Source of the DNA: Polytrichum commune
Taxonomy: Eukaryota > Streptophyta > Polytrichopsida > Polytrichales > Polytrichaceae
NCBI GenBank assembly: GCA_950295325.1
Contig: OX485806.1
Location: forward strand, 15,748,001-15,812,000
Reading direction: 5' to 3'
DNA: 64,000 nucleotides
Positions 38,977 to 50,185 of the stretch are shown here, in pieces; position 1 is the first letter of the stretch, and the number at the start of each line of letters is the position of its first letter. A program made the translations under genes and the position numbers. The notes below the pieces were generated by a model that saw only the letters and a program-made list of their open reading frames with translations, did no database searches and was not told where the DNA came from.

Positions 38977-39165
38977 AGGTTTGTAGGTTGGGAATGGGTC
39001 TCGGATGGTTACAGGTTGTCATTTGAGGTGGACTAAGTCCCACTTGGAGACCACCTAGGATCCGAGGCCTCATGGCTGCGGTATCATTTCAAATTGGGTA
39101 TAAGGTTTAATTTGTAGGTTGGGAATGGGTCTCGGATGGTTACAGACTGTCATTTGAGGTGGAGG
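38977..39165 (+). repeat. Direct duplication of a 50-bp segment near the left end of the MULE
   Basis: 'tttgtaggttgggaatgggt' through 'catttgaggtgga' occurs at about 38980-39031 and again at about 39113-39163 with only two differences, about 130 bp apart. Confidence 0.8.
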
Positions 39166-39356
39166 GTTTAGGGGTGGCTTAGATTTCATGTTCGGTATCG
39201 GCATGGCCACTTTGGACAAGGCCTAGGGGTTTTATGTTTGATTTGAGGTCAAGTATATGGCTTCAGGTTGAATGTGGGCATGCCATGTTTGGGTTTCATG
39301 CTTAGCTACATTCAACCTGACTCCATAAATTTGACCTCAAATCATTGGTTTCGGGT

Positions 39357-39515
39357 TTAGTGTCGTTGGTGTACACTTTAGTCAACTTGTAGACCATTGT
39401 GTAATATAGGTGTGCACCTCATATCATTGTTGAACATACTCATGCAGAGATATAAGTAAAGACACATGAATGCCAAGTTTCATGAGGTGACACTAATGGT
39501 TTAGGGTCATTTATT
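39357..39515 (+). mobile_element. Partial MITE family C copy inside the MULE
   Basis: 'tttagtgtcgttggtgtacactttag', 'aacttgtagaccattgtgtaat', 'ttgaacatactcatg' and 'catgaggtgacactaatgg' match the 3' two-thirds of the copies at 26139 and 30326. Confidence 0.7.
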
Positions 39516-39546
39516 CAACCCAGCATTCGCCTAAGATCGCAAGCAA

Positions 39547-39846
39547 TCATTGAAAAAGTGTATGAAAACGATAATAGAAGCCAGAACCATTATCATCAAG
39601 ATTGCCTTCTTCATCTGCATCACTATCACCAAGGATAGTAATTACGCCTGCCAGGTTCTCAACCTGTATGCCTTCCTCTACCCCCAAGGCTTCCTCCACA
39701 CTGACAACATCATCAATGTCTTCCTCCTCCACGTCATCAACCTCAACCTCATCCCCGGGAACCCTTAAATTTAAAAGAGAAGGGTATGAACTAATTGGCC
39801 GATTATGGAATTCAGTGATGAACAATCGAATTAATCGTAAACTCAA
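39547..39846 (-). CDS. Acidic ORF, possible 3' exon or separate small gene of the MULE
   Basis: The open frame contains a strongly acidic stretch ('VPGDEVEVDDVEEEDIDDV', then 'GDSDADEEGNLDDN') and ends at TGA 39549-39547. The N-terminal third reads poorly, and a 'tttaag' acceptor-like site at about 39766 would start an exon just before the acidic part. The same acidic style is seen at the end of the methyltransferase-like gene, 220 bases away on the same strand, so it may be an alternative last exon of that gene. No known domain is recognised. Confidence 0.35.
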   Translation of the reverse strand: MSLRLIRLFITEFHNRPISSYPSLLNLRVPGDEVEVDDVEEEDIDDVVSVEEALGVEEGIQVENLAGVITILGDSDADEEGNLDDNGSGFYYRFHTLFQ

Positions 39847-40067
39847 ACATTAACAAGTAACAAAGTGGTGTTCGAAAATATTTTAAACAATATCAGAAAA
39901 TACAAAGTCAAAAGTGAACTTAAATATGCAATTTCATATATGCAATCCCATAAACTCCGAAAGTAACACACATACAATGAATTCCATGCGGATGAGTGCA
40001 CAAACTGAAAAACCAACGGAAGAAAAAACGGTATATTAGATAGTACACAGACATTCACATGAAGATA

Positions 40068-43000
40068 TTACATCAGATCCGAATCACTGTGATCACCTGA
40101 TGATGAAGACATTGTAGGATCACCAATATCGGCATCAGAGGAGGCCTGACCATCAGATTCTAAAGCTTCTATATCCAAAAATTCTAAAACTCTTCCCGGA
40201 CGATATTTAGATGTAAAAGTCTGATAAGAACCTCCAGCTAGTTGATTAGCAATATCATTTGCATATGTAGGAAGTTGCCAAGACTTTGGAGGGCTGGGAT
40301 AGAATTTAGGGTCACAAAAAAAGGCCGGTAAATAGGATTGCTCAATTCATCGCATCTGCAAATGCCAATGGTACCATGTTCATAACTCAACTTTAGAAGA
40401 AATGACAGCAAAAAACATAACACTGGTAAGAGTATTTGTGGACCTTACTCACTTAGTAAAGCGAGATCTCTTCACAATCCTCTCTACGGGGATATCGTCA
40501 CCCTCAGGATCCTCTAAACTGGTGACACGGTCTTCAAGAGTGACTTCAGAGGCTGCTCTAGAGACAATCAATGGAGCAAGTAAGGCCTCAAAGATATCAA
40601 CATCAGCCTCTAATGCGGCAATGTGACGGTGCACATTGCGGCATGCATGAATGGAAGATCCTGCAAATAAAGAAGTTGGAAAAACTTAGTACAAAAACCA
40701 TTATAAATTATGTACACCAAAACAATATAAACGATTAGCAAACTGAAAGGGAAGATTACAAAGACATACCGGTCGCTGCCGTGCAATCTAGAATAATATC
40801 CCATGGGGAGCTACATGCTTCAATTAGCATTTGCATGAGAAGCACGGACTTTTCACAAGGCCCTCGCCATGGTGTGGATGCATAAGTTAGCTGGTCCTCA
40901 CGAGAGACCAAGTTCTGGAGAATATCATCCCGTTCAACATCCACCCCATAAGGATCCAATTCAGGGACATGGCGAAATGAAAACTTCGATGGAGGTGACC
41001 CCGGCACGCTCCTGACCGCCAATGTAATACCGAACCTCATGGTCTACAATGTACCAGACATAAAGAACAATATTAATTTACAAAGTAATGAACACAACTG
41101 CGTAAGTATAATAGTTAGGTGGGTCTACACTTTGAACTACCGGAAGGATTAAATTGAAACTGAATGCGGTGATCAGAAAAATGACTGAAGCTGTATCTTA
41201 TAGTTGATGCTGGATTTATTGGGGATGTAAGATGAAGGCGGTTCATTCCCCACCACTCTTTCCGAATTGCAAAACCATACGATTTGCAATATCCAAGAAT
41301 ATTGGACTTCGTACTCATGCGAAAAGGGTGAAACAAAATAATTGCCCCGTCGTCATGGAGATGTTCGTCGGCAAAGTCAAAGAGTGGTTGTAACCACTCT
41401 TTGGATTCTTGATTCCAAGCGGGAATGGAGGACGGTGGGTTTGATATGCCAGGAACAGGAAGACCTTCCGGTATATCTGCAAGAATCAAGTCCAAACAGG
41501 GATGGTCCTCCGGAGAACCCTTGTAGTACCGGGTTTTGTCTTTTGAGTGCTGCACAATCAAAGGTCAACAAGGTTTGGTGTGAAAAAAATCCTCCTTGCT
41601 TTGTAAATTGCCTAGTACAGGAATGAAACATTCAAACTAAACTAAACTGAGCTGAACTAAACTAAACTAAACAAAAACAAATTCAGACCCTTAAAAGAAC
41701 CATACTGAACTAATCTAACCCAAACTAAAACTAAACAAAACTAACATACATTCAGCCCTTGAAGAGAAATTCAGACCACATCAGCTCAGAGGCAACTACT
41801 TACAATCAAAGTTGAATATCTGAACCCCCTACCCTGTCACCTCCAAATTCACAAACCAGCCCCACCCAGAAAGTGTTTCGGGCCCGAAACATTAATTCAG
41901 AACTAACTCTACCTACTACTACTTAGTGTTTGACCAAAACTTCAATCTACCTAACTGAACTGAACTAATCTAAACCAAACCAAACCAAACTAAACAAAAC
42001 TAACATACATTCAGCCCTTGAAGACCAATTCAGTCCACATCAGCTCAGAGGCAATTACATAAAATCAGACTTGAATATCTGAACCCCCTACCCTGTCACT
42101 TCAAAGATCACAAACCAGCCCCCCCAGAAAGTGTTTCGGGCCCGAAACATTAATTCAGAACTAACTCTACCTACTACTACTTAGTGTTTGACCAAAACTT
42201 CAATCTACCTAACTGAACTAATCTAAACCAAACCAAACCAAACTAAACCAAACTAACATACATTCAGCCCTTGAAGAGCAATTTAGTCCACATCAGCTCA
42301 TGGGCAACTACATAAAATCAAAGTTGAATATCTGAATCCCCTACCCTGTCACCTCCAAATTCACAAACCAGCCCCCCCCCAGAAAGTGTTTCGGGCCCGA
42401 AACATTAATTCAGAACTAACTCTACATACTACTACTTAGTGTTTGACCAAAACTTCAATCTACCTAACTGAACTAATCTAAACCAAACTAAACTAAAAAA
42501 AACTAACATACATTCTGCCCTTGACCCTCAATTTAGTCCACATCAGCTCATGGGCAACTACATACAATCAAAGTTGACTATCTGAATCCACTACACTGTC
42601 ACCTAACAATTCACAAACCAGCTCCCCCCAGAAAGTGTTTCGGGCCCGAAACACTAATTCAGAACTAAGTCTACCTACTACTACTACATATTTTACCCTA
42701 ATCACTAAGTTCATAACTGAACTAATGTATACCAAACTAAACTAACAAATCTAACATACCCTAAGCCCTTGAAGATAATTTGAGTCCACATCAGTTCATA
42801 AGCAACTATTTACAATCAAAGTTGACTATCTGAATCCCTACCCTGTCACCTCCAAATTCACAAACCAACCTCCCCCTAGAAAGTGTTTCGGGCCCGAAAC
42901 ACTAATTCAGAACTAACTATACCTACTACCACTTAGTGTTTGACCAAAACTTCAATCTACCTAACTGAACTAATCTAAACCAAACTAAACTAAGAAAAAC

Positions 43001-46000
43001 TAACATACATTCAGCCCTTGACCCTTAATTCAGTCCACATCAGCTCATGGGCAACTACATAGAATCAAAGTTGACTATCTGAATCCCCTACCCTGTCACC
43101 TCCAAATTCACAAACCAGCCCCCCCCCAGAAAGTGTTTCGGGCCCGAAACACTTAGTCAGTGCTAACTCTACCTACGAGTACTTAGTGTTTGACCAAAAC
43201 TTCAATCTACCTAACCGAACTAATCTAAACCAAACTAAACTAAACAAAACTAACATACATTCAGCCCTTGAAGAGCAATTCAGTCCACATCAGCTCAGAG
43301 GCAATTACATACAATCAAAGTTGAATATCTGAACCCCCTACCTTGTCACTTCAAAGATCACAAACCAGCCCCCCCCCCCAGAAAGTGTTTCGGGCCCGAA
43401 ACACTAATTCAGAACTAACTCTGCCTACTACTACTCCATGTTTCTCCCTAAACTAAACTGAAGTATCCTACCATATCAAATCCAGCATAAAATCTAGCCC
43501 CTCCCAATATGTGTTTCGGGCCCGAAAAACTAATTCAGAACTAACTCTACCTACTGATAGGTAGTGTTTGACATTAATTCTAGACCATTAATACCAATTC
43601 AGAACCGAGCCACATATTCAAATCAAAATCTACCTAATACTTCTAAGTGTTTCCCCTTAATCACCAACCACAAGCATCCAAACAAAACTAAGTTGAGCTG
43701 AAGTAAATATACTTTAAAAGCAAATTCAGACACTTAATACCAACTCAGAAGCATCCTAGTTCAGCTCAGTTTAGTTTAGGAATGAACCCTTTTTGAATGA
43801 AGGAGTTTAGAAACACATTGATATGCATAAATTCCAATGCAAACATGTTATGACAAAAGTGAGTTAGACCATTACCTTGAGCATGAATCTTTTCAACTCG
43901 TTGTAGGAAGGGGTGAATTCCTCAGTGTCACCGCCAAGAACGTCCTCTAATGAGGAGTTGAGAATGAGCTCTTCAATATGGATCTCGAGCTCCTCCCCCA
44001 ATGTCAAAATAGGAATTTGACTCAACTGCTCGTAGGATGAATCGCGTTTTGTTCCTCTAGAAAATGTTGGAGCATGAGAACCAGATTCATATGTGGGACT
44101 TGGAGCAACGGGACTCTTACCTTCTGGCTCCGGGGGGGGGGGTCCATCTTCTTCTTGCCCTTCTTCGTGGATTTCTCCAGTGAATTCTGTAGCTTCTCCC
44201 GCTCTCTTTGATCTGCTCTCTCCTCAGCCTCTTTAACCCTCAACGCTTTCTTTCGGTCCTCTTCGATGCGTTTTTTTATTGCCTTTGCCCTCTCATTCTC
44301 ATCTTCAATGCCCTGTAAGTCCAACATTTCAATTCCAGACTCACCTACATCCTCCCTTGACTTTCGGATCTCAGTCTCAAACGAAGGAGTAAAACTTGGA
44401 GCGCAATCCAGATACCAGGCACCGCCGGTAAGGTGAGAAGATGTCCACGTGCGTTGTTGAAGAGCCGAGAACATGCAGGCTGAATTCGATCTATCAAGCC
44501 ATGTAGTCAAGAATACAGGAAGGTCTTCTTTGGAAATAGCTCCTTTGGCCATAAGCTCGTACTTAAAGTACCTGTGTTCAGAAATATGTGTTAACATTAC
44601 ATTATAGAAATTTCGAACTAGGAAATCACAAAATATGAACTGATATAAATGAAGAGTACTTAAAGAATTAAGACGTACCTATAAAGTACTCTGCGGACAA
44701 CAAGGTCAGCTCCATTGAATCCAACAAAGTCGTCACCTTTTTTAAAGGAATCGGGTCCTCTGAAATAGGTGTTGAAAACATGGTCCCACAACTTCATGCG
44801 ACAATCTTCGATATACACTGGCAACAACATCGGTTCACTGGCAACAGTCATGTTGATAGGAAGTCGGTCTTGACGCATGGTCTCATCAAAAATAATACAG
44901 GCCTGCTCAGAAATCTGATAAGCAAGACAATAAGCATCAGCTGGACATCAAATGTATGATTGCGTCAATGAAATTATGAATGAGTGGACTTACTCCTGCC
45001 CAGAAACTTGCTTTAGCCAGGAAATTTGCCAATCTCTCTTCGTTGATGGGCTTGGGAGGTAGCATGCGGGCCTCGCGAGTAGAAACAGATGAATTAAAGT
45101 ATTCTAGCCATTTTATTTTGAATGTCGGAGACGCCTTAGAAGTTGCAATGAGCTGCAGCTTCTCCAAGTTGAGTTCCGGTGAGAGTGAGTGTAGGGTGTA
45201 ATGTCGTTCAATCTGTGTGACAGAGACTTTGTGAGTTCCGAAGTCCTCTTGTCAAGGATAAGCCCCCCCTAATTAGTGTTTCGGGCCCGAAACACTAATT
45301 CAGAACTAACTGTACTCACTAATACTTGGTGTTTGACGCTAATCACTAAGTTCAAACAACCAAACTCAACTAATGTAAACCAAACTAAACTAAACAAAAC
45401 TAACATACAATCAGCCCTTGACCCTCAATTTAGTCCACATCAGCTCATAAGCACCCATTTACAATGAAAGTTGACTGTCTGAATTCCTACCCTGTCACCT
45501 CCAAATTCACAAACCAGCCCCCCCCAAATTAGTGTTTCAGGCCCGAAACACTAATTCAGAACTAACTCTTTACCTACTATTACTTAGTATTTGACCCTAA
45601 TCACTAAGTTCAAACAACCAAACTAAACTAATGTAAACCAAACTAAACTAAACTAAACTAACATACAATCTGCCCTTTTGACCCTCAATTCAGTCCACAT
45701 CAGCTCATAAGCACCCATTTACAATGAAAGTTGACTGTCTGAATTCCTACCCTGTCACCTCCAAATTCACAAACCAGCCCCCCCCAAATTAGTGTTTCGG
45801 GCCCGAAACACTAATTCAGAACTAACTGTACTCACTAATACTTGGTGTTTGACGCTAAGCACTAAGTTCAAACAACCAAACTGAACTAATGTAAACCAAA
45901 CGAAACTAAACAAAACTAACATACAATCTGCCCTTGAAGAGCAATTCAGTCCACATCAGCTCATAAGCACGCATTTACAATGAAAGTTGACTGTCTGAAT

Positions 46001-49000
46001 TCCTACCCTGTCACCTCCAAATTCACAAACCAGCCCCCCCCCCAAATTAGTGTTTCGGGCCCGAAACACTAATTCAGAACTAACTCTTTACCTACTATTA
46101 CTTAGTATTTGACCCTAATCACTAAGTTCAAACAACCAAACTGAACTAATGTAAACCAAACCAAACTAAACAAAACTAACATACAATCTGCCCTTGACCC
46201 TCAATTCAGTCCACATCAGCTCATAAGCACGCATTTACAATGAAAGTTGACTGTCTGAATTCCTACCCTGTCACCTCCAAATTCACAAACCAGCCCCCCC
46301 CCCAAATTAGTGTTTCGGGCCCGAAACACTAATTCAGAACTAACTCTTTACCTACTATTACTTAGTATTTGACCCTAATCACTAAGTTCAAACAACCAAA
46401 CTGAACTAATGTAAACCAAACCAAACTAAACAAAACTAACATACAATCTGCCCTTGACCCTCAATTCAGTCCACATCAGCTCATAAGCACCCATTTACAA
46501 TGAAAGTTGACTGTCTGAATTCCTACCCTGTCACCTCCAAATTCACAAACCAGCCCCCCCCCAAATTAGTGTTTCGGGCCCGAAACACTAATTCAGAACT
46601 AACTCTTTACCTACTATTACTTAGTATTTGACCCTAATCACTAAGTTCAAACAACCAAACTGAACTAATGTAAACCAAACTAAACTAAACAAAACTAACA
46701 TACAATCTGCCCTTGAAGAGCAATTCAGTCCACATCATCTCATAAGCACCCATTTACAATGAAAGTTGACTGTCTGAATTCCTACCCTGTCACCTCCAAA
46801 TTCACAAACCAGCCCCCCCCAAATTAGTGTTTCAGGCCCGAAACACTAATTCAGAACTAACTCTTTACCTACTATTACTTAGTATTTGACCCTAATCACT
46901 AAGTTCAAACAACCAAACTGAACTAATGTAAACCAAACTAAACTAAACAAAACTAACATACATTCAGCCCTTGACCCTCAATTCAGTCCACATCAGCTCA
47001 TGGGCAACTACATAGAATCAAAGTTGACTATCTGAATCCACTACCCTGTCACCTCCAAATTCACAAACCAGCCCCCCCAATTAGTGTTTCAGGCCCGAAA
47101 CACTAATTCAGAACTAACTCTACCTACTACCACTTAGTATTTCACCCTAATCACTACGTTCAATCTACCTAACTGAACTAATCTAAACCAAACTAAACTA
47201 AACAAAACTAACATACATTCTGCCCTTGAAGAGCAATTCAGTCCACATCAGCTCATGGGCAACTACATAGAATCAAAGTTGACTATCTGAATCCACTACC
47301 CTGTCACCTCCAAATTCACAAACCAGCCCCCCTAATTAGTGTTTCGGGCCCGAAACACTAATTCAGAACTAACTCTTTACCTACTACTACTTAGTAATTG
47401 ACCTAATCACTAAGTTCAAACAACCAAACTGAACTAATGTAAACCAAACTAAACTAAACAAAACTAACCTACATTCAGCCCTTCAAGAGCAATTAAGTCC
47501 ACATCATCTCAGAGGCAACTACATAGAATCAAAGTTGACTATCTGAATCCACTACCCTGCCACCTCCAAATTCACAAACCAGCCCCCCCCCCCAGAAAGT
47601 GTTTCGGGCCCGAAACACTAATTCAGAACTAACTCTACCTACTACCACTTAGTATTTGACCCTAATCACTAAGTTCAATCTACCTAACTGAACTAATCTA
47701 AACCAAACTAAACTAAACAAAACTAACATACATTCAGCCCTTGAAGAGCAATTCAGTCCACATCAGCTCGGAGGCAACTACATAGAATCAAAGTTGACTA
47801 TTTGAATCCCTACCCTGTCACCTCCAAATTCACAAACCAGCCCCCCCCCCCAAATGTGTTTCCGGCCCGAAACACTATTTCAGAACGAACACTATCTACT
47901 ACTACTGCAAATTTGACCCTAATCACTAACATATATTCAGACCAAGAAGAGAAATTCATTGTACATCAGCTCGTATTCAACCAAATACAATCAAGTTTGA
48001 CTATCTGAATCCTCTTCCCTATCATATCCATCTTCAGAAACCAGCCCCTCCCAGTGTCCGACCCACAAATCCATAACCAAATCTACCTACTTCAGCTCAG
48101 TGTTGACCCAAATCACTAACCAGACCCTACCTTAAAGTCGAAATGGATTCCTCAGGACCAGCAGCAAACCAACATCAACCCAACTGACTACCAGAAAACC
48201 CAATACCCTATCCCCTCAATCCGTCCCTCAAATCATCCAACCTCACCAACCTCGCCCTCGCCCTTGCCCTCTAGATACCAGAAATCTAGATACCTGCCAA
48301 CTAGATTCCGATACCAACAAATCCAGCAAATTTCCAATCATCCCTCAAGCCTCGCCAACCCTCGCCCTCACACTCTATACCAGAAATCTCTATACAAGAC
48401 ATCTAGATTCCGATACCACAAATCCAAACCTTCGAGCTTCGAACCCTCCAGCACATACCAGATTCACACATTCGAGTTCTGTGGTCGAATGCCTACCTCT
48501 TCCCCGAACTGCCTCTCCTCATTATCCATACTGCCTTCCAACAGATCTACAACATCAACGTCGCGATTCTCCTTTCCTCCCCTTAACTCAACATCCTCAG
48601 CATCCTGCTCGAAATCTCCAATCCTCAGAGGTTTAGTGGATATGTCCTTTGGTCACTTTCTCCGAGGTTGGCCTAGAAAACTGTTGGCTTTGGAAAGACA
48701 TATTACCCTAAACCCAACACCCTAAAAGTCACCAATTGAGAACATTCTTAACAAACCTGCTGCTCAATATTGTCTGATCTTGAGGCACTCGAAGCTGCCC
48801 CCGTTTGAAGCTCAGTCTGAGTCATTACCTGTTCCAGATGCCGAGGCCACTTCGATGTTACATTCGAACACCAAATAAAAAAAAAACCATAATTGAGCCG
48901 AGATCATTGCCCACTCTACAACGTAAGTTAATGGGTCGTTAACATTAAAATTGCTCATAAAATTATATCATTATGGATGAAGATAATCATCACCTCACTG

Positions 49001-49387
49001 CCCCCTTTGTCAGCAAAGTTGTCTTCTTCTGATACTAGAAATATAACGATTGGAGCTAGAAGAATTACACCCTAAATTCAAACTGAATGTAATGTAACAA
49101 GAGCATACCTGAATTCCTTCATTTTCCACAGAGGTGTCTTCCTCTTCTAATGAGAATAACCTAATGGGAGCAACCTCCGCCTTTTCAAATGACTCAACAT
49201 TTCGCTTTGAACGACTGTGCGTAGCCTTTGTTGAATTATCCCCTTTTCTTCCCATAGTTGACCTCAATTTGTACGGGGTCACTACGTTATCTCTAGTTAC
49301 AAACCACTCCTTTCTCTCAATGCGCTTCTGTTTCTCAATAGTCCTCCTCACTTCTCGTTCTGCTCTCACTTTCGACCGAGTGTTCAT
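40068..49387 (-). CDS. Methyltransferase-like protein (N6/N4-MTase fold) encoded by the MULE
   Basis: Proposed minus-strand exons: 49387-49109, 48849-48757, 48646-48497, 45245-44994, 44914-44679, 44571-44121, 44056-43876, 41549-41141, 41043-40770, 40660-40453 and 40355-40068, about 940 residues. A further small exon near 49040-48977 is possible. Most borders are GT/AG with matching phase. The first exons are basic, then acidic. The middle (45.2-43.9 kb) is an unrecognised globular region followed by a Lys/Glu-rich coiled-coil-like helix. The last four exons resemble a beta-class DNA methylase: 'DLILADIPEG' in the place of motif IV (D-P-P-Y), then 'EKSVLLMQMLIEAC', then motif I 'DCTAATGSSIHACR' and 'IAALEADVDIFEALL'. 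The tail is Ser/Asp-rich. The frame needs correction at C11 (44142-44132), at a G4 in the 41043-40770 exon, and at T7 (40326-40316), all homopolymers. The enzyme would methylate adenine or cytosine if active, but motif IV is atypical. Early exons are the least certain. Confidence 0.6.
41640..43560. repeat. Palindrome-bearing tandem satellite, array 1 (intron)
   Basis: About eight units with spacing of roughly 245-260 bp (the last is shorter), each centred on GTGTTTCGGGCCCGAAAC, at about 41871, 42131, 42388, 42631, 42881, 43131, 43386 and 43510. Each unit also carries a C-run of 4-10 just before the palindrome, 'ctacctactactacttagtg', 'aaccaaactaaac', 'acatacattcagcccttga', 'gtccacatcagctca' and 'taccctgtcacctcc'. 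The array lies wholly between exons 44056-43876 and 41549-41141 of the methyltransferase-like gene. Confidence 0.9.
43876..43884 (-). other. Splice donor used to set the exon before array 1
   Basis: The minus strand reads 'ctcaag|gtaatg' with the exon ending at 43876 in phase 0. The next usable acceptor in phase is 'attgtgcag|cac' at 41550-41549, so the whole satellite array is treated as intron. Confidence 0.55.
45256..47890. repeat. Palindrome-bearing tandem satellite, array 2 (intron)
   Basis: About eleven units, about 258 bp each, with palindromes at about 45276, 45532, 45791, 46050, 46308, 46568, 46827, 47088, 47341, 47600 and 47858. In most units of this array the palindrome extends to 30 bp by flanking AATTA...TAATT. 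It is the same family as array 1, and neighbouring units are nearly identical (for example those centred at 46050 and 46308), which indicates recent homogenisation. The array sits between exons 48646-48497 and 45245-44994. Confidence 0.9.
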
Positions 49388-49759
49388 CTCTAACCATACT
49401 GAAGCATCTAGGCGCCATGATTATGTTCCTATTATCTTGGATTTAGATAATTAACCTGCAGTTTCTTTAATTATTCCTCGGTTTATACACATTGCATTAA
49501 AACGCTACAAATGGCGCCGCTATTGTCTAATCTACCTAATCGGTGTCAGCTATATGGTGGTGATAAAGTAATTACTATTATTGTAGTACATTCTAATCCT
49601 ACATGAAACATGTTGTCCACAAGTTACATGAATAAATATTGACTATTAGTTCATCTACCAGGTTGTCAAATATTCGGGTATTAGTGTCTACCCTTCTTGT
49701 ATATAATACCCGATTACTTGTACCCATTCCTTCCTGTCATCTCATCATATTCTTCTCCA
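49388..49759. promoter_or_regulatory. Divergent promoter region of the MULE genes
   Basis: Lies between the leftward ATG (49387) and the rightward ATG (49760). On the plus strand 'tatataata' (49700-49708) is 52 bp upstream of that ATG, in good TATA position. No equally clear box was seen for the leftward gene. Divergent transcription is inferred from gene orientation. Confidence 0.45.
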
Positions 49760-50185
49760 ATGGATACTGGTGGTCTCCCAATCCTTGCTCCTTTAGATGC
49801 TCTTAGTTCATCGCAAATCCACACCACATTGTCCATGGATGCTTCTGCAGTCGTCAACAACATGAAGACTGCCAACCCCGCTTACTGCTCACTTACTCCG
49901 GCGGTCGCAGATCACACTCCACATCCACGGACACCATCTTTGCAAGCGGATGATGCAAATATGATAGAACACAAGTCTACTTTCCATAATCATGCCTATT
50001 CCAGAGTAGCGGTTATTAAACCGGGAACTTACTCTAGATCTCTATCAAAGAGTGCTTCACGTTCCAAAGGTCAGGGACTCAGTTGCGCAGGATGCAGTGC
50101 AGTTCATAGTTTAGGGATTGACCATTGTCATAAACATGACGGTGACAAATATGGCAAAGGTCCCCATAAGCGTCTTCGTCGTTAA
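49760..50185 (+). CDS. Small Cys/His-containing ORF of the MULE
   Basis: 141 codons from the ATG at 49760 (downstream of a TATA-like box at 49700) to TAA. The first 100 residues are Ser/Thr/Pro-rich. The C-terminus has 'CAGCSAVHSLGIDHCHKHDG' and ends in basic 'GPHKRLRR', a possible nuclear-localisation sequence. The Cys/His spacing suggests a small metal-binding knuckle, though no named family is recognised. It lies 500 bp upstream of the transposase gene on the same strand, so it could be a separate accessory protein or an upstream exon of that gene. Base use resembles the other element exons. Confidence 0.5.
   Translation: MDTGGLPILAPLDALSSSQIHTTLSMDASAVVNNMKTANPAYCSLTPAVADHTPHPRTPSLQADDANMIEHKSTFHNHAYSRVAVIKPGTYSRSLSKSASRSKGQGLSCAGCSAVHSLGIDHCHKHDGDKYGKGPHKRLRR

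Noticed and set aside
41860-47880. Regularly spaced palindromic repeats resembling a CRISPR array
   Set aside because: The units are 258 bp and conserved throughout, with no unique spacers, and they sit in introns of a plant transposon.
48264-48725. 153-codon plus-strand ORF rich in Ser and Tyr
   Set aside because: It overlaps well-phased minus-strand exons (48849-48757 is just above it, 48646-48497 lies within it) and has low-complexity composition.
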